Positions 9,848 through 18,857 of a stretch of DNA of 64,000 bases are shown here, one piece after another. The notes under the pieces were generated by a model that worked only from the letters and a program-made list of their open reading frames with translations, was not told the origin of the DNA and did not search any database. Position 1 is the first letter of the stretch; each line of letters begins with the position of its first letter. The position numbers and the translations under genes are program-made. The stretch comes from DASRFR01 sp035651455 (GTDB lineage: Bacteria; Acidobacteriota; Terriglobia; Terriglobales; Acidobacteriaceae). Location of the stretch: the NCBI GenBank assembly GCA_035651455.1, contig DASRFR010000047.1:744001-808000 (forward strand). Direction: 5' to 3'.

Positions 9848-10146
9848 GATGGTCGTGGCGAACTTTCATCCAGCATTATCGGCAGCTGGTCAGGTTCAGC
9901 TTAATCGCCTTGGGCACTTTAGTACCCGCTCAACAGAAGCTCACTGCAGAATGGAACACGAAATCTGTTGAAAATTTTCCGACGTAGTTCACGATGCGGC
10001 ACAACTCGCCTGTTCAACTGCATGGAGCGAGCCGCGAAACCAGGCCGGGAATGCGAATCGGGTCTCAGGAGTAAGCATTCGAGGACCGGTTTCAGCGGCT
10101 CGCCGGGCTGCACAGACGCCCCCTCGCAGCCCAAAAGCAGAGGCGA
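9848..10146. other. Intergenic region, no feature recognised
   Basis: About 300 bases between the starts and stops of two leftward genes. I see no ORF with coding character, no tRNA and no recognised riboswitch; it presumably contains the promoter of the GGDEF gene. Confidence 0.5.
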
Positions 10147-10884
10147 CTATCCGCCGTGATTCTTGAAAACGAAGTCGATGCTCTTCGTTTCACCAGCAGT
10201 CACTGTGACTCTCTGGGTTAGTGTCCCCAGTTTTTCGTGCCAGGCGGAGATGGTGTACTCACCCGGTGGCAAACCCTTGAGATCAAAGCTCCCATCTTTT
10301 CCAGTCACCGAAAAAAAAGGGTGCTTGAATACCGCGATGTACCCACGCATCCATGGGTGGATGTTGCACTTCACCGGGATGGCGATTTCTTCCCGCGCGA
10401 AAGTCTCTTCCACGTGCAGGCCCGGCGTCTCAGACTTGTTCCATTCGCGGTTATTGGCAGGAATGGGATGGATATTGTGAACCGTACTGTCGCTGTTAAC
10501 TAGTTCCAGAGGCTGATTCGCACGCACCGCCAGTACGTGCGGCTTGTACATGCAGCCTTTCTGTTCGACACGCACAGGTTCGGTTGGAACATCAAAGTTG
10601 CGGTTGCCGAGTCCATCGGAGATAAACACAACCACGTTTTCCAGGGTTCCATTCACCCCGGGAACAAAGTCTTCGCTCGTGGCCCGGGTTTCGTGCTGTT
10701 TGGCACACGTCGGGTCGGCTGCCATGTTGATAGGAACGGGTTTAGGTACCGTACCTTCGAATTTCACCCGGCCTAGAACAGTAGACCCAGGTGCGGAATT
10801 CGCGGACGGGACGGGGCCCGCCGCGAGTAGTATCAGTGCCAGCAGTGCGAAACCGCTGATCATCGTTAATTGTTTGATTGCCAT
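10147..10884 (-). CDS. Exported cupredoxin-like / carboxypeptidase-regulatory-like protein
   Basis: A 245-residue protein starting at ATG 10884, chosen because AGGAGGT lies 8 nt upstream; a longer frame to 10914 lacks such a site. The signal peptide is hydrophobic (ISGFALLALILLAAG). The middle resembles a blue-copper domain: candidate ligands are His136 (STVHNIH) and the cluster Cys173-His176-Met179 (KCNIHPWM), followed by RGYIAVF as in MauL-like and plastocyanin-like proteins. The spacing Cys-x2-His-x2-Met is shorter than in classical plastocyanin, so copper binding is inferred. The C-terminus (about 185-240, GSFDLKGLPPGEYTISAWHEKLG) is a CarboxypepD_reg-like beta-sandwich. A periplasmic electron-transfer or copper role is possible. 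Confidence 0.75.
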   Translation of the reverse strand: MAIKQLTMISGFALLALILLAAGPVPSANSAPGSTVLGRVKFEGTVPKPVPINMAADPTCAKQHETRATSEDFVPGVNGTLENVVVFISDGLGNRNFDVPTEPVRVEQKGCMYKPHVLAVRANQPLELVNSDSTVHNIHPIPANNREWNKSETPGLHVEETFAREEIAIPVKCNIHPWMRGYIAVFKHPFFSVTGKDGSFDLKGLPPGEYTISAWHEKLGTLTQRVTVTAGETKSIDFVFKNHGG

Positions 10885-11276
10885 ACACTTGTACCTCCTT
10901 CTGCTTGAAGACACACGTCTCCTCTAATCTTCTAGAGTTTCAGGCGGCGACCTCAGTTAACGGTCGGCAGACGGCTCGAAAAGGATCAACAACCAGGCCC
11001 GTGAAAGGCCCAGTTCACTTGTGGCATGTAGAAGCATGCGCAGGCCTGGGAACCGTTGCAGATAAACGGTAGACCGAGCGTAGCGTGCAGTTGTCACGCC
11101 TTCGTTAAAGCTTTGTCGATCTTTTGGCGGAGAGATGTAAAGCATTTGTAAGCGGCAGGAATGTTTTTTCAGGGAGCGTTGAATATGCGGAGCGTCCCCA
11201 CGGTTCGCCTTGCGTGCGAGCGTGGGGACCGCATTTGGACAGATACTCTGTGCAGCTCATCAAGCTAGCTGCGCTA
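10885..11276. other. Intergenic region with hairpin after the peroxiredoxin gene
   Basis: No gene in 392 bases. A 9-bp perfect inverted repeat, GTCCCCACG (11194-11202) with CGTGGGGAC (11221-11229) and an 18-nt loop, lies 3' of the leftward peroxiredoxin gene and may help end its transcript, although no U-tract follows. The part near 10885-10960 is the leader of the cupredoxin-like gene. Confidence 0.35.
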
Positions 11277-11936
11277 CTACTTCGGTTGGGCAGCAACACG
11301 AAGATACGGCCTGAGAGTCTTCCATCCGCCGGGAAATTTCTGCTTGGCTTGATCATCTGTGACGGAAGTCGGAATGATAATGTCGTCTCCTGGCTTCCAG
11401 TTCACCGGCGTGGCAACGTTGTGCTTGGCCGACATTTGCAGAGCGTCCAGCGATCGCAGGACTTCGTCGAAATTGCGGCCGACGGCCATCGGATAAGTGA
11501 GCATCAGCTTGATCTTCTTGTCCGGACCGATGATGAAGACCGTGCGCACCGTTGCGTTATCGGCGGGGGTACGGCCTTCGCAACTGTCCCCAGCTTCGGC
11601 GGGCAGCATGTCAAAAAGTTTGGCTACCTTCAGCTCGGGATCGCCAATCATCGGGTAGTTCACCTTGTGTCCCTGGGTCTCCTCAATGTCTTTTGCCCAT
11701 TTACCATGGTTGGTCACGGGATCCACACTCAAGCCCAGGATCTTGCAGTTCCGCTTGGCAAACTCGGACTGCAGCCCCGCCATGTAGCCGAGTTCGGTCG
11801 TGCACACTGGGGTGAAGTCTTTGGGGTGAGAAAACAGAATTGCCCAACCATCTCCGATCCATTCGTGGAAGTTGATCGTGCCCTGAGTTGTTTCGGCCGT
11901 AAAATTTGGAACCTCTGAATTGATACGCAAAGACAT
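11277..11936 (-). CDS. 1-Cys peroxiredoxin (Prx6 family)
   Basis: A 219-residue thiol peroxidase that reduces hydrogen peroxide and alkyl hydroperoxides. The peroxidatic Cys45 lies in SHPKDFTPVCTTE, and the conserved Arg region TVRTVFIIGPDKKIKL follows in the second half. The length of about 220 residues and the C-terminal extension (TPVNWKPGDDIIIP) are typical of the Prx6 branch rather than two-Cys AhpC. No signal peptide is visible, so it acts in the cytoplasm. AGGAG lies 8 nt before ATG 11936. It is a single leftward gene; electron donor unknown. Confidence 0.95.
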   Translation of the reverse strand: MSLRINSEVPNFTAETTQGTINFHEWIGDGWAILFSHPKDFTPVCTTELGYMAGLQSEFAKRNCKILGLSVDPVTNHGKWAKDIEETQGHKVNYPMIGDPELKVAKLFDMLPAEAGDSCEGRTPADNATVRTVFIIGPDKKIKLMLTYPMAVGRNFDEVLRSLDALQMSAKHNVATPVNWKPGDDIIIPTSVTDDQAKQKFPGGWKTLRPYLRVAAQPK

Positions 11937-12144
11937 GTTCCGATCTCCTTCTCTATTTGACGGAATAGCTTTTAATTTCGATTCAACAGCCGGTTCAGCT
12001 GGATCACGCGTGTGCGAACCCGAGCCGAGAACAGGGACCCGCGGGCGTGATCGTGCGTTCCGGTCCGGTATTCAACAAATGATCAGAGTCGCGATCTGGA
12101 CCATGAAAAATGGAGGAAGTCAGAAGTAATTGAATTGCGGCGCA

Positions 12145-12900
12145 TTATCTCATACCTTCGAGAATGGAACCGACAATGCCGCCTACCACTCCTCCCTGAG
12201 TTGTCTCCCTTGCTTGTGATGGCATGTACTCCTGAAGTTCGTGCGCCAAGCGCGCGATGGGAAGCGTCTGCAGCCAGACCTTGCCGGGACCAGTAAGCGC
12301 GGCCAGGAAAATACCGTCTCCGCCAAAGAGCATGTTCTTGATGCCGGGGACGGTGGTGATTTGGAACGAAACGCTTGACTGAAACGCGCCCACGTGACCG
12401 GGATGAACCCGCAAGGTCTCGCCGGGCTGGAGCTCACGAACGACAAGTTCGCCGGACAGCTCGATCCAGGCGATACCGTCACCGCTCACCCGCTGCAGGA
12501 GAAAACCGTCGCCACCAAAAATACCCGCGCCCAGCGATTGCTGGAAACCAACTCCGATCTGCACCTGCGGCGTAGCGCATAAAAATCCATGGCGATGAAT
12601 CATGTATTCCTGGCCGCGATTCACCTCGACCGGCACAATGTGCCCTGGGAGCTTGGTGGCAAACGCAACTTCGCCCTGGGCGCCGAGGGCGCGGTATTCC
12701 GTCATGAAGAGTGTCCCGCCACCGGCCACACGCTTCAAAACGCCGAACAGACCTCCGCCCCCGGCCATTTGGGTATGGGTGGTCATTTGGATCGAACTTC
12801 CCATCCAGGAAAGCTCTCCCGCTTCCGAAATGATGGCCTCGTTGGGCTCCAGTATGAACTCCAAAACGGGCATGGTCGTGCCCACAATCCGGTTTTGCAT
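12145..12900 (-). CDS. AIM24 / TIGR00266 family protein
   Basis: A 251-residue protein of the AIM24 family, a glycine-rich beta-helix-like fold found in bacteria and mitochondria and without an assigned biochemical role. Typical elements are LEPNEAIISEAGELSWM near the N-terminus, AGGGGLFGVLKRVAGGGTLFMTEY, FGGDGFLLQRVSGDG and the C-terminal LFGGDGIFLAALTGPGKVWLQTLP. The final residues (GGVVGGIVGSILEGMR) are a short Gly-rich amphipathic tail. GAGG stands about 8 nt before ATG 12900. The intergenic DNA to the next gene on the right carries a divergent start (murI). No signal peptide. Confidence 0.9.
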   Translation of the reverse strand: MQNRIVGTTMPVLEFILEPNEAIISEAGELSWMGSSIQMTTHTQMAGGGGLFGVLKRVAGGGTLFMTEYRALGAQGEVAFATKLPGHIVPVEVNRGQEYMIHRHGFLCATPQVQIGVGFQQSLGAGIFGGDGFLLQRVSGDGIAWIELSGELVVRELQPGETLRVHPGHVGAFQSSVSFQITTVPGIKNMLFGGDGIFLAALTGPGKVWLQTLPIARLAHELQEYMPSQARETTQGGVVGGIVGSILEGMR

Positions 12901-13100
12901 CTATGTTTCCTCAACCATTCCCCCGGCGCTCGCACCGCCATTTTGCAACAAGATCTGGCTCTCGAGTACCGAGCTTTCTTTTCTGATCACCGCTGAGCGC
13001 TTTATTTTACTTGATTGCGGCGAGCGGAATGGAGGACTGCGCCACAGTAAGAGCGTGACGCTGGCGCTCACTGAGAGGCTGTGTAAGATGAATATCAGCT

Positions 13101-13925
13101 ATGAAGATGCGACGGCCTACGATTGGGGTGTTTGATTCTGGCGTTGGCGGCCTGACCGTCCTCAAAGCTCTATTGGACCTGGTGCCCGACGCGGATTACC
13201 TCTATTTCGGCGACACCGCACGCCTGCCGTATGGATCGAAGTCGGCCGAAACCGTGGCACGATTTGCTGTAGGGGCGACCGAGTTCTTACAACAGCACGG
13301 CGCGGAGATGCTGGTGATCGCCTGCAACACAGCAACGGCACTGGCTTTGCCGCAGATCACCGCAAATGCCAAGGTAAGCGTGGTCGGAGTAGTTGAGCCA
13401 GGAGCGGAGTGCGCACAAAAAGAGAGCGAGAACCGGAAAGTTGTGGTGATTGGAACCGAGGCCACGATCACCAGCCATGCATATCAGGCCGCTTTAGAGA
13501 AGCGCGGAATTTCCGCTCACGAGAAAGCCTGCCCGCTGTTTGTTCCACTAGTTGAGGAGGGCTGGATTGAGCATCCCGTCACCGAACACGTGGCCAGAAT
13601 CTATCTGGGTGAGGCATTCTCTAACGGATTTCAAGCGGCCGACGTTCTGGTCCTGGGCTGTACGCACTATCCACTAATCAGGCCTGTGTTGCGCCGGATC
13701 CTGCCTGAGCGCGTCACTATCGTCGACTCCGCCGCCTCGACCGCAGCCGCAGTGGCCGCACAGTTGAAATTTGAGCCAGTTCATACCGGAAGCGAGGAAG
13801 AGCGGCGAAAACTGCCGCGCATGAAATTCTTCGCCACCGATTCGGTGGAGAAGTTCAGACGTTTAGGAACACAGTTTATCGGGCGCGCGATTGAAAATGT
13901 CGTGCATGTTGATCTGAAAGAATAA
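13101..13925 (+). CDS. murI: Glutamate racemase
   Basis: Converts L- to D-glutamate for peptidoglycan synthesis in the cytoplasm. The 274-residue protein has the expected length. Both catalytic cysteines are present: Cys75 in VIACNTATA and Cys187 in VLGCTHYPL; the N-terminal IGVFDSGVGGLTV contains the conserved Asp12-Ser13. The start ATG 13101 gives MKMRRPTIGVFDSG, a normal N-terminus for the family. The gene is divergent from the AIM24 gene and faces the leftward tonB gene, from which it is separated by a strong hairpin terminator. Confidence 0.97.
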   Translation: MKMRRPTIGVFDSGVGGLTVLKALLDLVPDADYLYFGDTARLPYGSKSAETVARFAVGATEFLQQHGAEMLVIACNTATALALPQITANAKVSVVGVVEPGAECAQKESENRKVVVIGTEATITSHAYQAALEKRGISAHEKACPLFVPLVEEGWIEHPVTEHVARIYLGEAFSNGFQAADVLVLGCTHYPLIRPVLRRILPERVTIVDSAASTAAAVAAQLKFEPVHTGSEEERRKLPRMKFFATDSVEKFRRLGTQFIGRAIENVVHVDLKE

Positions 13926-13958
13926 GACGGAAGCACCTTCTTCGAAGCCAAAAGAAAA

Positions 13959-13979
13959 GCGGCTGCTTTTGGCAGCCGC
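13959..13979 (-). terminator. Intrinsic terminator of the leftward tonB gene, between murI and tonB
   Basis: A perfect 8-bp stem GCGGCTGC (13959-13966) / GCAGCCGC (13972-13979) has a 5-nt loop. On the minus strand it is followed directly by TTTTCTTTT, a good U-tract, so it terminates the tonB transcript; it may also stop murI readthrough from the other side. Confidence 0.8.
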
Positions 13980-13999
13980 CCATTGAAACCAGTGTGCGG

Positions 14000-15010
14000 T
14001 TAGTACAGCCGGAAACTCACTTCCACGTTAATCTGCACGGCGACTGGCTTGCCATCTTTCATCGCGGGCTCGAACTTCCATTGTTTCACCGCTTCGATAG
14101 CTTTCTCGTCCAGGCCGAGTCCAAGTGTGCGAGCAACGCGAATATCACGCGGGTGACCGTCCGGGCCAACAATCAGCCACAGAACGCAGGTTCCCTGATA
14201 TTTCGCTTTGCGAGCTTCTTCCGAATACTCGGGATCGGGTGTAAACACGGGACGCGGGGCAGAAACGCCACCACCGACCCGGAACACACCGCCGCCAGTG
14301 CCGCCGCCACGGCCAGGTCCAAAACCGGGTCCTTCGCCCGAACCGACGCCGCCGCCGTTACCGGAGCCGATGCCACCACCCGAACCGGTGCCGTTGGAAG
14401 GTGGTCCGGAAGGAAGATGCGACATAGGATCGCCCAAGTTGGGCATGTTGTTCATCGCCAGGTGAACCTGAGGCGGAATGACAACCGTCGGCTCAGCGGT
14501 CAGTTTCGGGTGATCGTTGCGCACGACCATCGCAGGAGGCGTGATCTGTTCCATCGACATCTTCGGAAGTCTCCCCTTCGGTGCCTGGAACTTATCGCGA
14601 TCGCCGCCGCCGCCACCACCGCCTGATACGGTTTTGGAAGGTTCTAAAGGCGGAATGTCCTCAGCCGGAGCGATAAGGGTAACGTTCTCTTTGGGCTTCT
14701 GAATCTCGTGGACTACCTTGCGCGCCGCAATGGTCCCGCCAACAATTGCACCGAGCGCAAGAATATGAACCACAGTCGAGCCCAGCGTCGCATTCTTCTT
14801 GTAGTTGTAGTCCCCCCAAATGCTCTTGACCGGAATCGGCTTCGAGGTAAGGAGGAGAGGTGGCTGCTTCTTCGGGAAGAAGTAGTCGTCCAAGTTCCTA
14901 AACAAGGACTTGAAGAGACCTTCGTCGAGAGTCTCCTTGGGCAGCAGGAGATTGAGTTCGGGCTCGGCCGGAGGCGTGACGCGCGGAGGTTCCATGTTGA
15001 CAGTCGCCAT
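14000..15010 (-). CDS. tonB: Energy transducer TonB
   Basis: A 336-residue inner-membrane protein that couples proton-motive force to outer-membrane receptors such as the Oar-like receptor at 59 kb. A cytoplasmic N-terminal part of about 70 residues precedes a single membrane segment (about 74-97, TLGSTVVHILALGAIVGG). A Gly-rich periplasmic linker (GGGGGGG at about 130 and a GSGGGIGSGNGGG stretch) replaces the usual Pro-rich one. The TonB C-terminal domain is at about 258-336 (PDPEYSEEARKAKYQG, GLDEKAIEAVKQWKFEPA). The long N-terminal cytoplasmic extension is more than in E. coli TonB. It is monocistronic, with a strong terminator downstream and no ExbBD nearby. Confidence 0.92.
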   Translation of the reverse strand: MATVNMEPPRVTPPAEPELNLLLPKETLDEGLFKSLFRNLDDYFFPKKQPPLLLTSKPIPVKSIWGDYNYKKNATLGSTVVHILALGAIVGGTIAARKVVHEIQKPKENVTLIAPAEDIPPLEPSKTVSGGGGGGGDRDKFQAPKGRLPKMSMEQITPPAMVVRNDHPKLTAEPTVVIPPQVHLAMNNMPNLGDPMSHLPSGPPSNGTGSGGGIGSGNGGGVGSGEGPGFGPGRGGGTGGGVFRVGGGVSAPRPVFTPDPEYSEEARKAKYQGTCVLWLIVGPDGHPRDIRVARTLGLGLDEKAIEAVKQWKFEPAMKDGKPVAVQINVEVSFRLY

Positions 15011-15355
15011 AAATTTACCCGAGTTTAGCCCCTCGTCCGGGAGCTACAAACACAGTCCTTGTAAACGATGAGCACATTTCCTGCCAAGTTGCATTGCGGT
15101 GACAATCACCCCAGATGCCTGCCGAAATACATGCCCTGTGCTATTTGCGGTCGCAACGAAACGACTCGCTTTCAGACGGTTAGATGCGAAAAACGCGACT
15201 TTGGACGAAAATTGTACACGCTTTTCACATTCGGCCACAGTATTTTCGAAGTGCCTGAGGGAGCAGCACTTCCGCATCGCTGTGCCAGCGAATGGACGTT
15301 CTTTTCTACGCTCCCTATAATGAGAAAAATCAATCATTTGGGAGACTGTAAGCGC
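15011..15355. other. Divergent tonB-ileS intergenic region
   Basis: The 345 bases hold the promoters of tonB (left) and ileS (right). Reading frame ileS stays open upstream to 15068, but the sequence there (MSTFPAKLHCGDN...) has no resemblance to IleRS N-termini. I looked for a T-box antiterminator (GGTGG core) before ileS and did not find one. Confidence 0.5.
15293..15321 (+). promoter_or_regulatory. Probable sigma-70 promoter of ileS
   Basis: A perfect -10 hexamer TATAAT (15316-15321) has a -35-like TGGACG (15293-15298) at 17-bp spacing. It overlaps ATG 15319, so that ATG cannot be the translation start of the same transcript and the GTG at 15356 is favoured. Confidence 0.55.
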
Positions 15356-18190
15356 GTGCCGCTGGAGTTGAAATCTACCATTAATTTGCCCCGAACCGAC
15401 TTCCCCATGAAGGCCAACCTTCCCCAGAAGGAGCCGAGGATCCTGGCGCGATGGGAAGAGGCGGGGATCTACGAGCGGGTTCGCGAAGCGCGTACCGGGG
15501 CGCCGGTCTACGTTCTTCATGACGGGCCGCCGTACGCAAATGGCCCTATCCATTTGGGACATGCGCTCAACAAATGCCTGAAAGACTTCATCGTGAAATC
15601 GAAGACCATGGCGGGATTCGACGCGCCCTACGTTCCGGGCTGGGATTGTCATGGCCTGCCGATCGAAATCAAAGTCGATCAGATGCTTGGCGGCAAGAAA
15701 CTCAAGATGAAGGCGACCGACGTACGCCTGGAATGCCGCAAGTACGCGCAAAAATTTCTCGATCTCCAGCGGGAACAGTTCAAACGCCTGGCCGTCTTCG
15801 GACGGTTTGATCGTCCCTACTCCACGATGACCCCGGCGTACGAGTCGGTGGTGCTGTCGACCTTCTACTCGTTCTTCGAAAAGGGTTTCGTCTACAAGGG
15901 CCTTCGCTCTGTGTATTGGTGCATTCATGATCAGACAGCCTTGGCCGAAGCCGAAGTTGAGTACGAAAACCACACCAGTACGACGGTCTGGGTGAAGTAC
16001 AAGCTTGCAGGCGCTCCCGCGTCCCTTGATGCAGCACTTGCCGGTAAGAATGTCTTCACCGTCATATGGACCACGACTCCTTGGACGCTGCCAGCGAGCA
16101 TGGCTGTTGCTTTTCACCCTGAGGAAGAATATGTAGCTCTTGATTCAGGCGGCGAAGTTTACATCGTTGCCGAGAAATTGGCAGAACAATTCGCCAACAA
16201 AGTGGGTCTTGGCCCGGTACGAAGATTTGCAACTTTCCCCGGCCGGAAGCTGGAATTCACTAAATTTTCTCATCCCTTCCTCGACCGTGAGGTCCTGGGC
16301 GTGTTGGCGGATTACGTAACCATGGACCAAGGCACAGGCGTGGTTCATACCGCTCCATCCCACGGCGCGGAGGACTTCACAACCGGCTTGAAGTACAAGC
16401 TGGATGCTACGACAAACGTGGACGAAGCCGGCTTCATGCGCAATGGTCTTCCAGAGTACGAAGGCAAAAAAGTATTCGAAGCGAATGCCCCGATTCTGGA
16501 TTTGCTCAACCAGCGCGGCGCGTTGATGCACAACGAACAACTGGAGCATTCGTATCCGCACTGTTGGCGCTGCCATAATCCCGTCATTTTTCGCGCGACT
16601 GAACAGTGGTTCATTTCCATGGAAACTCCGATGGAAGGCGGCACGCTGCGCAGCCGCACGCTGGAGGAGATCAAAAAAGTGAAGTGGGACCCGGCGTGGG
16701 GCGAGGAGCGCATCGCCAACATGATCGCCACTCGTCCCGACTGGTGCATCTCGCGGCAAAGGATTTGGGGCGTTCCCATTGCCGTCTTCTTGTGTGAAGC
16801 CTGCGGGAAGCCCGTAAACGATCCGGAATTAAACCGTAGAGTAGTGGATTTATTTGCGCGGTCGGGGGCCGATTCGTGGTACACGCCGGAAGCGGATGCG
16901 CTGGCGCGCGGGGCAAAGTGTCCCCACTGCAGTGGAACGCGATTCGTCAAAGAAACTGATATCGTCGACGTCTGGTTTGAATCGGGTTCCAGCTATCTTG
17001 CGCTGACGACCAGCGAGCCGGAATTCCCATGGCCTTCCGACCTGTACCTGGAAGGCGGCGATCAGTACCGCGGGTGGTTTCACTCTTCCCTGCTCTGCGC
17101 TATGGGGGCGCGCGGAAATGCGCCCTACAAAATGGTCTCGACGAATGGTTGGACGCTGGACGAGCAAGGTCGTGCCATGTCGAAGTCGCTGGGCAACGGC
17201 GTCGATCCAGTAGAGATTACTGACAAACTGGGCGCAGAAATCGTTCGACTCTGGGTGGCGTCGGTTGACTTCCGTGAAGACGTTACCTGCTCGGAAAACC
17301 TGATGGTCCGGGTGGCCGATAACTACCGCAAGATCCGTAACACGTTCCGCTATATCCTCGGCAACCTCACTGGCTTCGATCCGCAATTGGACGTAGTGCC
17401 GTTCGAACAGTTGCAGGCCATCGATCAATACATGCTTCGCCAGGCGGCAGAAATGGCGCAGCAGGTGGAGAAGTGGTACGAAGAATTTGAGTTCCACAAA
17501 ATTTACCAGCACGTAAATCACTTCTGTGTTGTGGAGTTGAGCGCGTTTTACTTTGACGTATTGAAGGATCGCCTCTACATCTCGGCTCCCACATCGCTTT
17601 CGCGGAGGGCGGCGCAGACCGCGATCTGGAGAATCGGCGAGGCATTGGTACGTCTGCTCGCACCGATCATGAGTTTTACTTGCGAAGAAGTCTGGGGATA
17701 TCTGCCGGCACTTCCCACCCGCGCCGAAAGCGTTCACATGGCACACTTTCCCAGCATGCTGGACATCTTGGGGGGCGCCGTTAAAGACGGAGATGCAAAA
17801 ATACAGGCAGAACAGTGGACCACGCTGCGCTCTGTGCGAGAAGAAGTATTAAAGGCGCTCGAGGAAGCACGAAACAACAAACTGATCGGCAGCGGGCTGG
17901 AGGCCGAAATCACTCTTAGTGCAGCCGAGCCGGTGTACTCGGTCCTGAGGGAATACGAGGATCAACTGCGGTACATCTTTATCGTTTCCACGGTCAAACT
18001 CGCGCAAGGACATTCGGGAAACGGCGCCGGAGCCGTCACGGTACAGATTGCGAAGGCCCCTGGGCAGAAATGTGAGCGCTGCTGGAATTATTCGACTCGT
18101 GTGGGCGAAGACCCCGAGTACCCTACAGTTTGCGAGCGCTGCAGCGCGATCCTGAAAGAAATCGGGGCCGCGGCGGAGGAACGGACGTAA
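15356..18190 (+). CDS. ileS: Isoleucyl-tRNA synthetase
   Basis: Charges tRNA-Ile. From GTG 15356 the protein has about 944 residues and begins with PLELKSTINLPRTDFPMKAN, which matches IleRS N-termini; the frame is open further upstream, but the TATAAT at 15316 argues for this start. The HIGH signature is PIHLGH (about residue 64), the KMSKS signature is AMSKSLGN (about 607), and the class-I editing domain lies between. The C-terminal zinc site is complete (CERCWNYSTRVG...CERC), as in the E. coli type enzyme. lspA follows 79 nt downstream, an arrangement shared with many bacteria, so the two are probably co-transcribed. Confidence 0.97.
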   Translation: MPLELKSTINLPRTDFPMKANLPQKEPRILARWEEAGIYERVREARTGAPVYVLHDGPPYANGPIHLGHALNKCLKDFIVKSKTMAGFDAPYVPGWDCHGLPIEIKVDQMLGGKKLKMKATDVRLECRKYAQKFLDLQREQFKRLAVFGRFDRPYSTMTPAYESVVLSTFYSFFEKGFVYKGLRSVYWCIHDQTALAEAEVEYENHTSTTVWVKYKLAGAPASLDAALAGKNVFTVIWTTTPWTLPASMAVAFHPEEEYVALDSGGEVYIVAEKLAEQFANKVGLGPVRRFATFPGRKLEFTKFSHPFLDREVLGVLADYVTMDQGTGVVHTAPSHGAEDFTTGLKYKLDATTNVDEAGFMRNGLPEYEGKKVFEANAPILDLLNQRGALMHNEQLEHSYPHCWRCHNPVIFRATEQWFISMETPMEGGTLRSRTLEEIKKVKWDPAWGEERIANMIATRPDWCISRQRIWGVPIAVFLCEACGKPVNDPELNRRVVDLFARSGADSWYTPEADALARGAKCPHCSGTRFVKETDIVDVWFESGSSYLALTTSEPEFPWPSDLYLEGGDQYRGWFHSSLLCAMGARGNAPYKMVSTNGWTLDEQGRAMSKSLGNGVDPVEITDKLGAEIVRLWVASVDFREDVTCSENLMVRVADNYRKIRNTFRYILGNLTGFDPQLDVVPFEQLQAIDQYMLRQAAEMAQQVEKWYEEFEFHKIYQHVNHFCVVELSAFYFDVLKDRLYISAPTSLSRRAAQTAIWRIGEALVRLLAPIMSFTCEEVWGYLPALPTRAESVHMAHFPSMLDILGGAVKDGDAKIQAEQWTTLRSVREEVLKALEEARNNKLIGSGLEAEITLSAAEPVYSVLREYEDQLRYIFIVSTVKLAQGHSGNGAGAVTVQIAKAPGQKCERCWNYSTRVGEDPEYPTVCERCSAILKEIGAAAEERT

Positions 18191-18269
18191 CCGGGGAAAA
18201 ACCTCTTTTGGGAATTTTGGCAGAGAAGAAGCCGAAACGGTGCACCGGGAATCTAACTAGAGATCGGGG

Positions 18270-18776
18270 ATGATCGAGCAACCCGCAATGCGCAAGTACC
18301 ACTTTCTGATCGCATTTTTCGTGGTCGTGCTGGACCGGCTGGCAAAATGGTCGGTGGAGCGTAATATTTCCCTTCACGAAAGTATTCAAATCGTTCCTGG
18401 ATTTTTCCGCCTTACACATGTAGAAAACCGCGGCGCCGCTTTCGGACTGTTTGCCGATTCACCCTCCGAATGGAAGATTGCTATGCTGGTGATGTTTTCA
18501 CTGGTGGCGCTGGTGATCGTTTCGGCGCTGCTATGGAAAAACAGTCACTCGATGACTACCACCGGGGTCGGCCTGGCACTAATTCTCGGCGGCGCGTTAG
18601 GAAACTTGTGGGACCGCCTGCTCAACGGACGCGTGGTCGACTTTCTGCTGTTTTACGTGGGCCAATACCAGTGGCCAGCGTTCAACGTAGCCGACAGTGC
18701 GATTGTGGTAGGCGCGGGCTTGCTGGTTTTTGAAATTCTGTTTGTGAAGTCCCCGGCACAGGAAAAATCCGCGTAA
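18270..18776 (+). CDS. lspA: Lipoprotein signal peptidase (signal peptidase II)
   Basis: Cleaves the signal peptide of diacylglyceryl-modified prolipoproteins at the inner membrane. The 168-residue protein has four membrane segments. The catalytic aspartates are Asp124 (GRVVDFLLF) and Asp142 (FNVADSAI); the conserved ENRGAAFGL loop (52-60) and GNLWDRL (111-117) are present. The first motif reads VVLDRLAKW rather than the usual LDQxTKW. It lies directly behind ileS. It would process the GH36-like lipoprotein encoded at 56.9 kb. ATG 18270 has only a weak AGAG upstream; ATG 18288 is an alternative. Confidence 0.95.
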   Translation: MIEQPAMRKYHFLIAFFVVVLDRLAKWSVERNISLHESIQIVPGFFRLTHVENRGAAFGLFADSPSEWKIAMLVMFSLVALVIVSALLWKNSHSMTTTGVGLALILGGALGNLWDRLLNGRVVDFLLFYVGQYQWPAFNVADSAIVVGAGLLVFEILFVKSPAQEKSA

Positions 18777-18857
18777 GTTTCTCTTGCTATTCGAATCTTC
18801 TCAGACATCACCGGCGACTCGCACCGCCATTCCCAGCACCGCCAGGACCTAAACGGG

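Noticed and set aside
9919..10134. A leftward 71-residue open frame in the gap before the GGDEF gene
   Set aside because: Arg/Pro/Leu-rich as expected for random GC-rich DNA, with no start signal.
15068..15355. Possible T-box leader of ileS
   Set aside because: I could not find the T-box core or a terminator/antiterminator pair.
15044..16117. A long leftward frame opposite ileS
   Set aside because: It is antisense to a clear IleRS domain; composition is that of a shadow frame.
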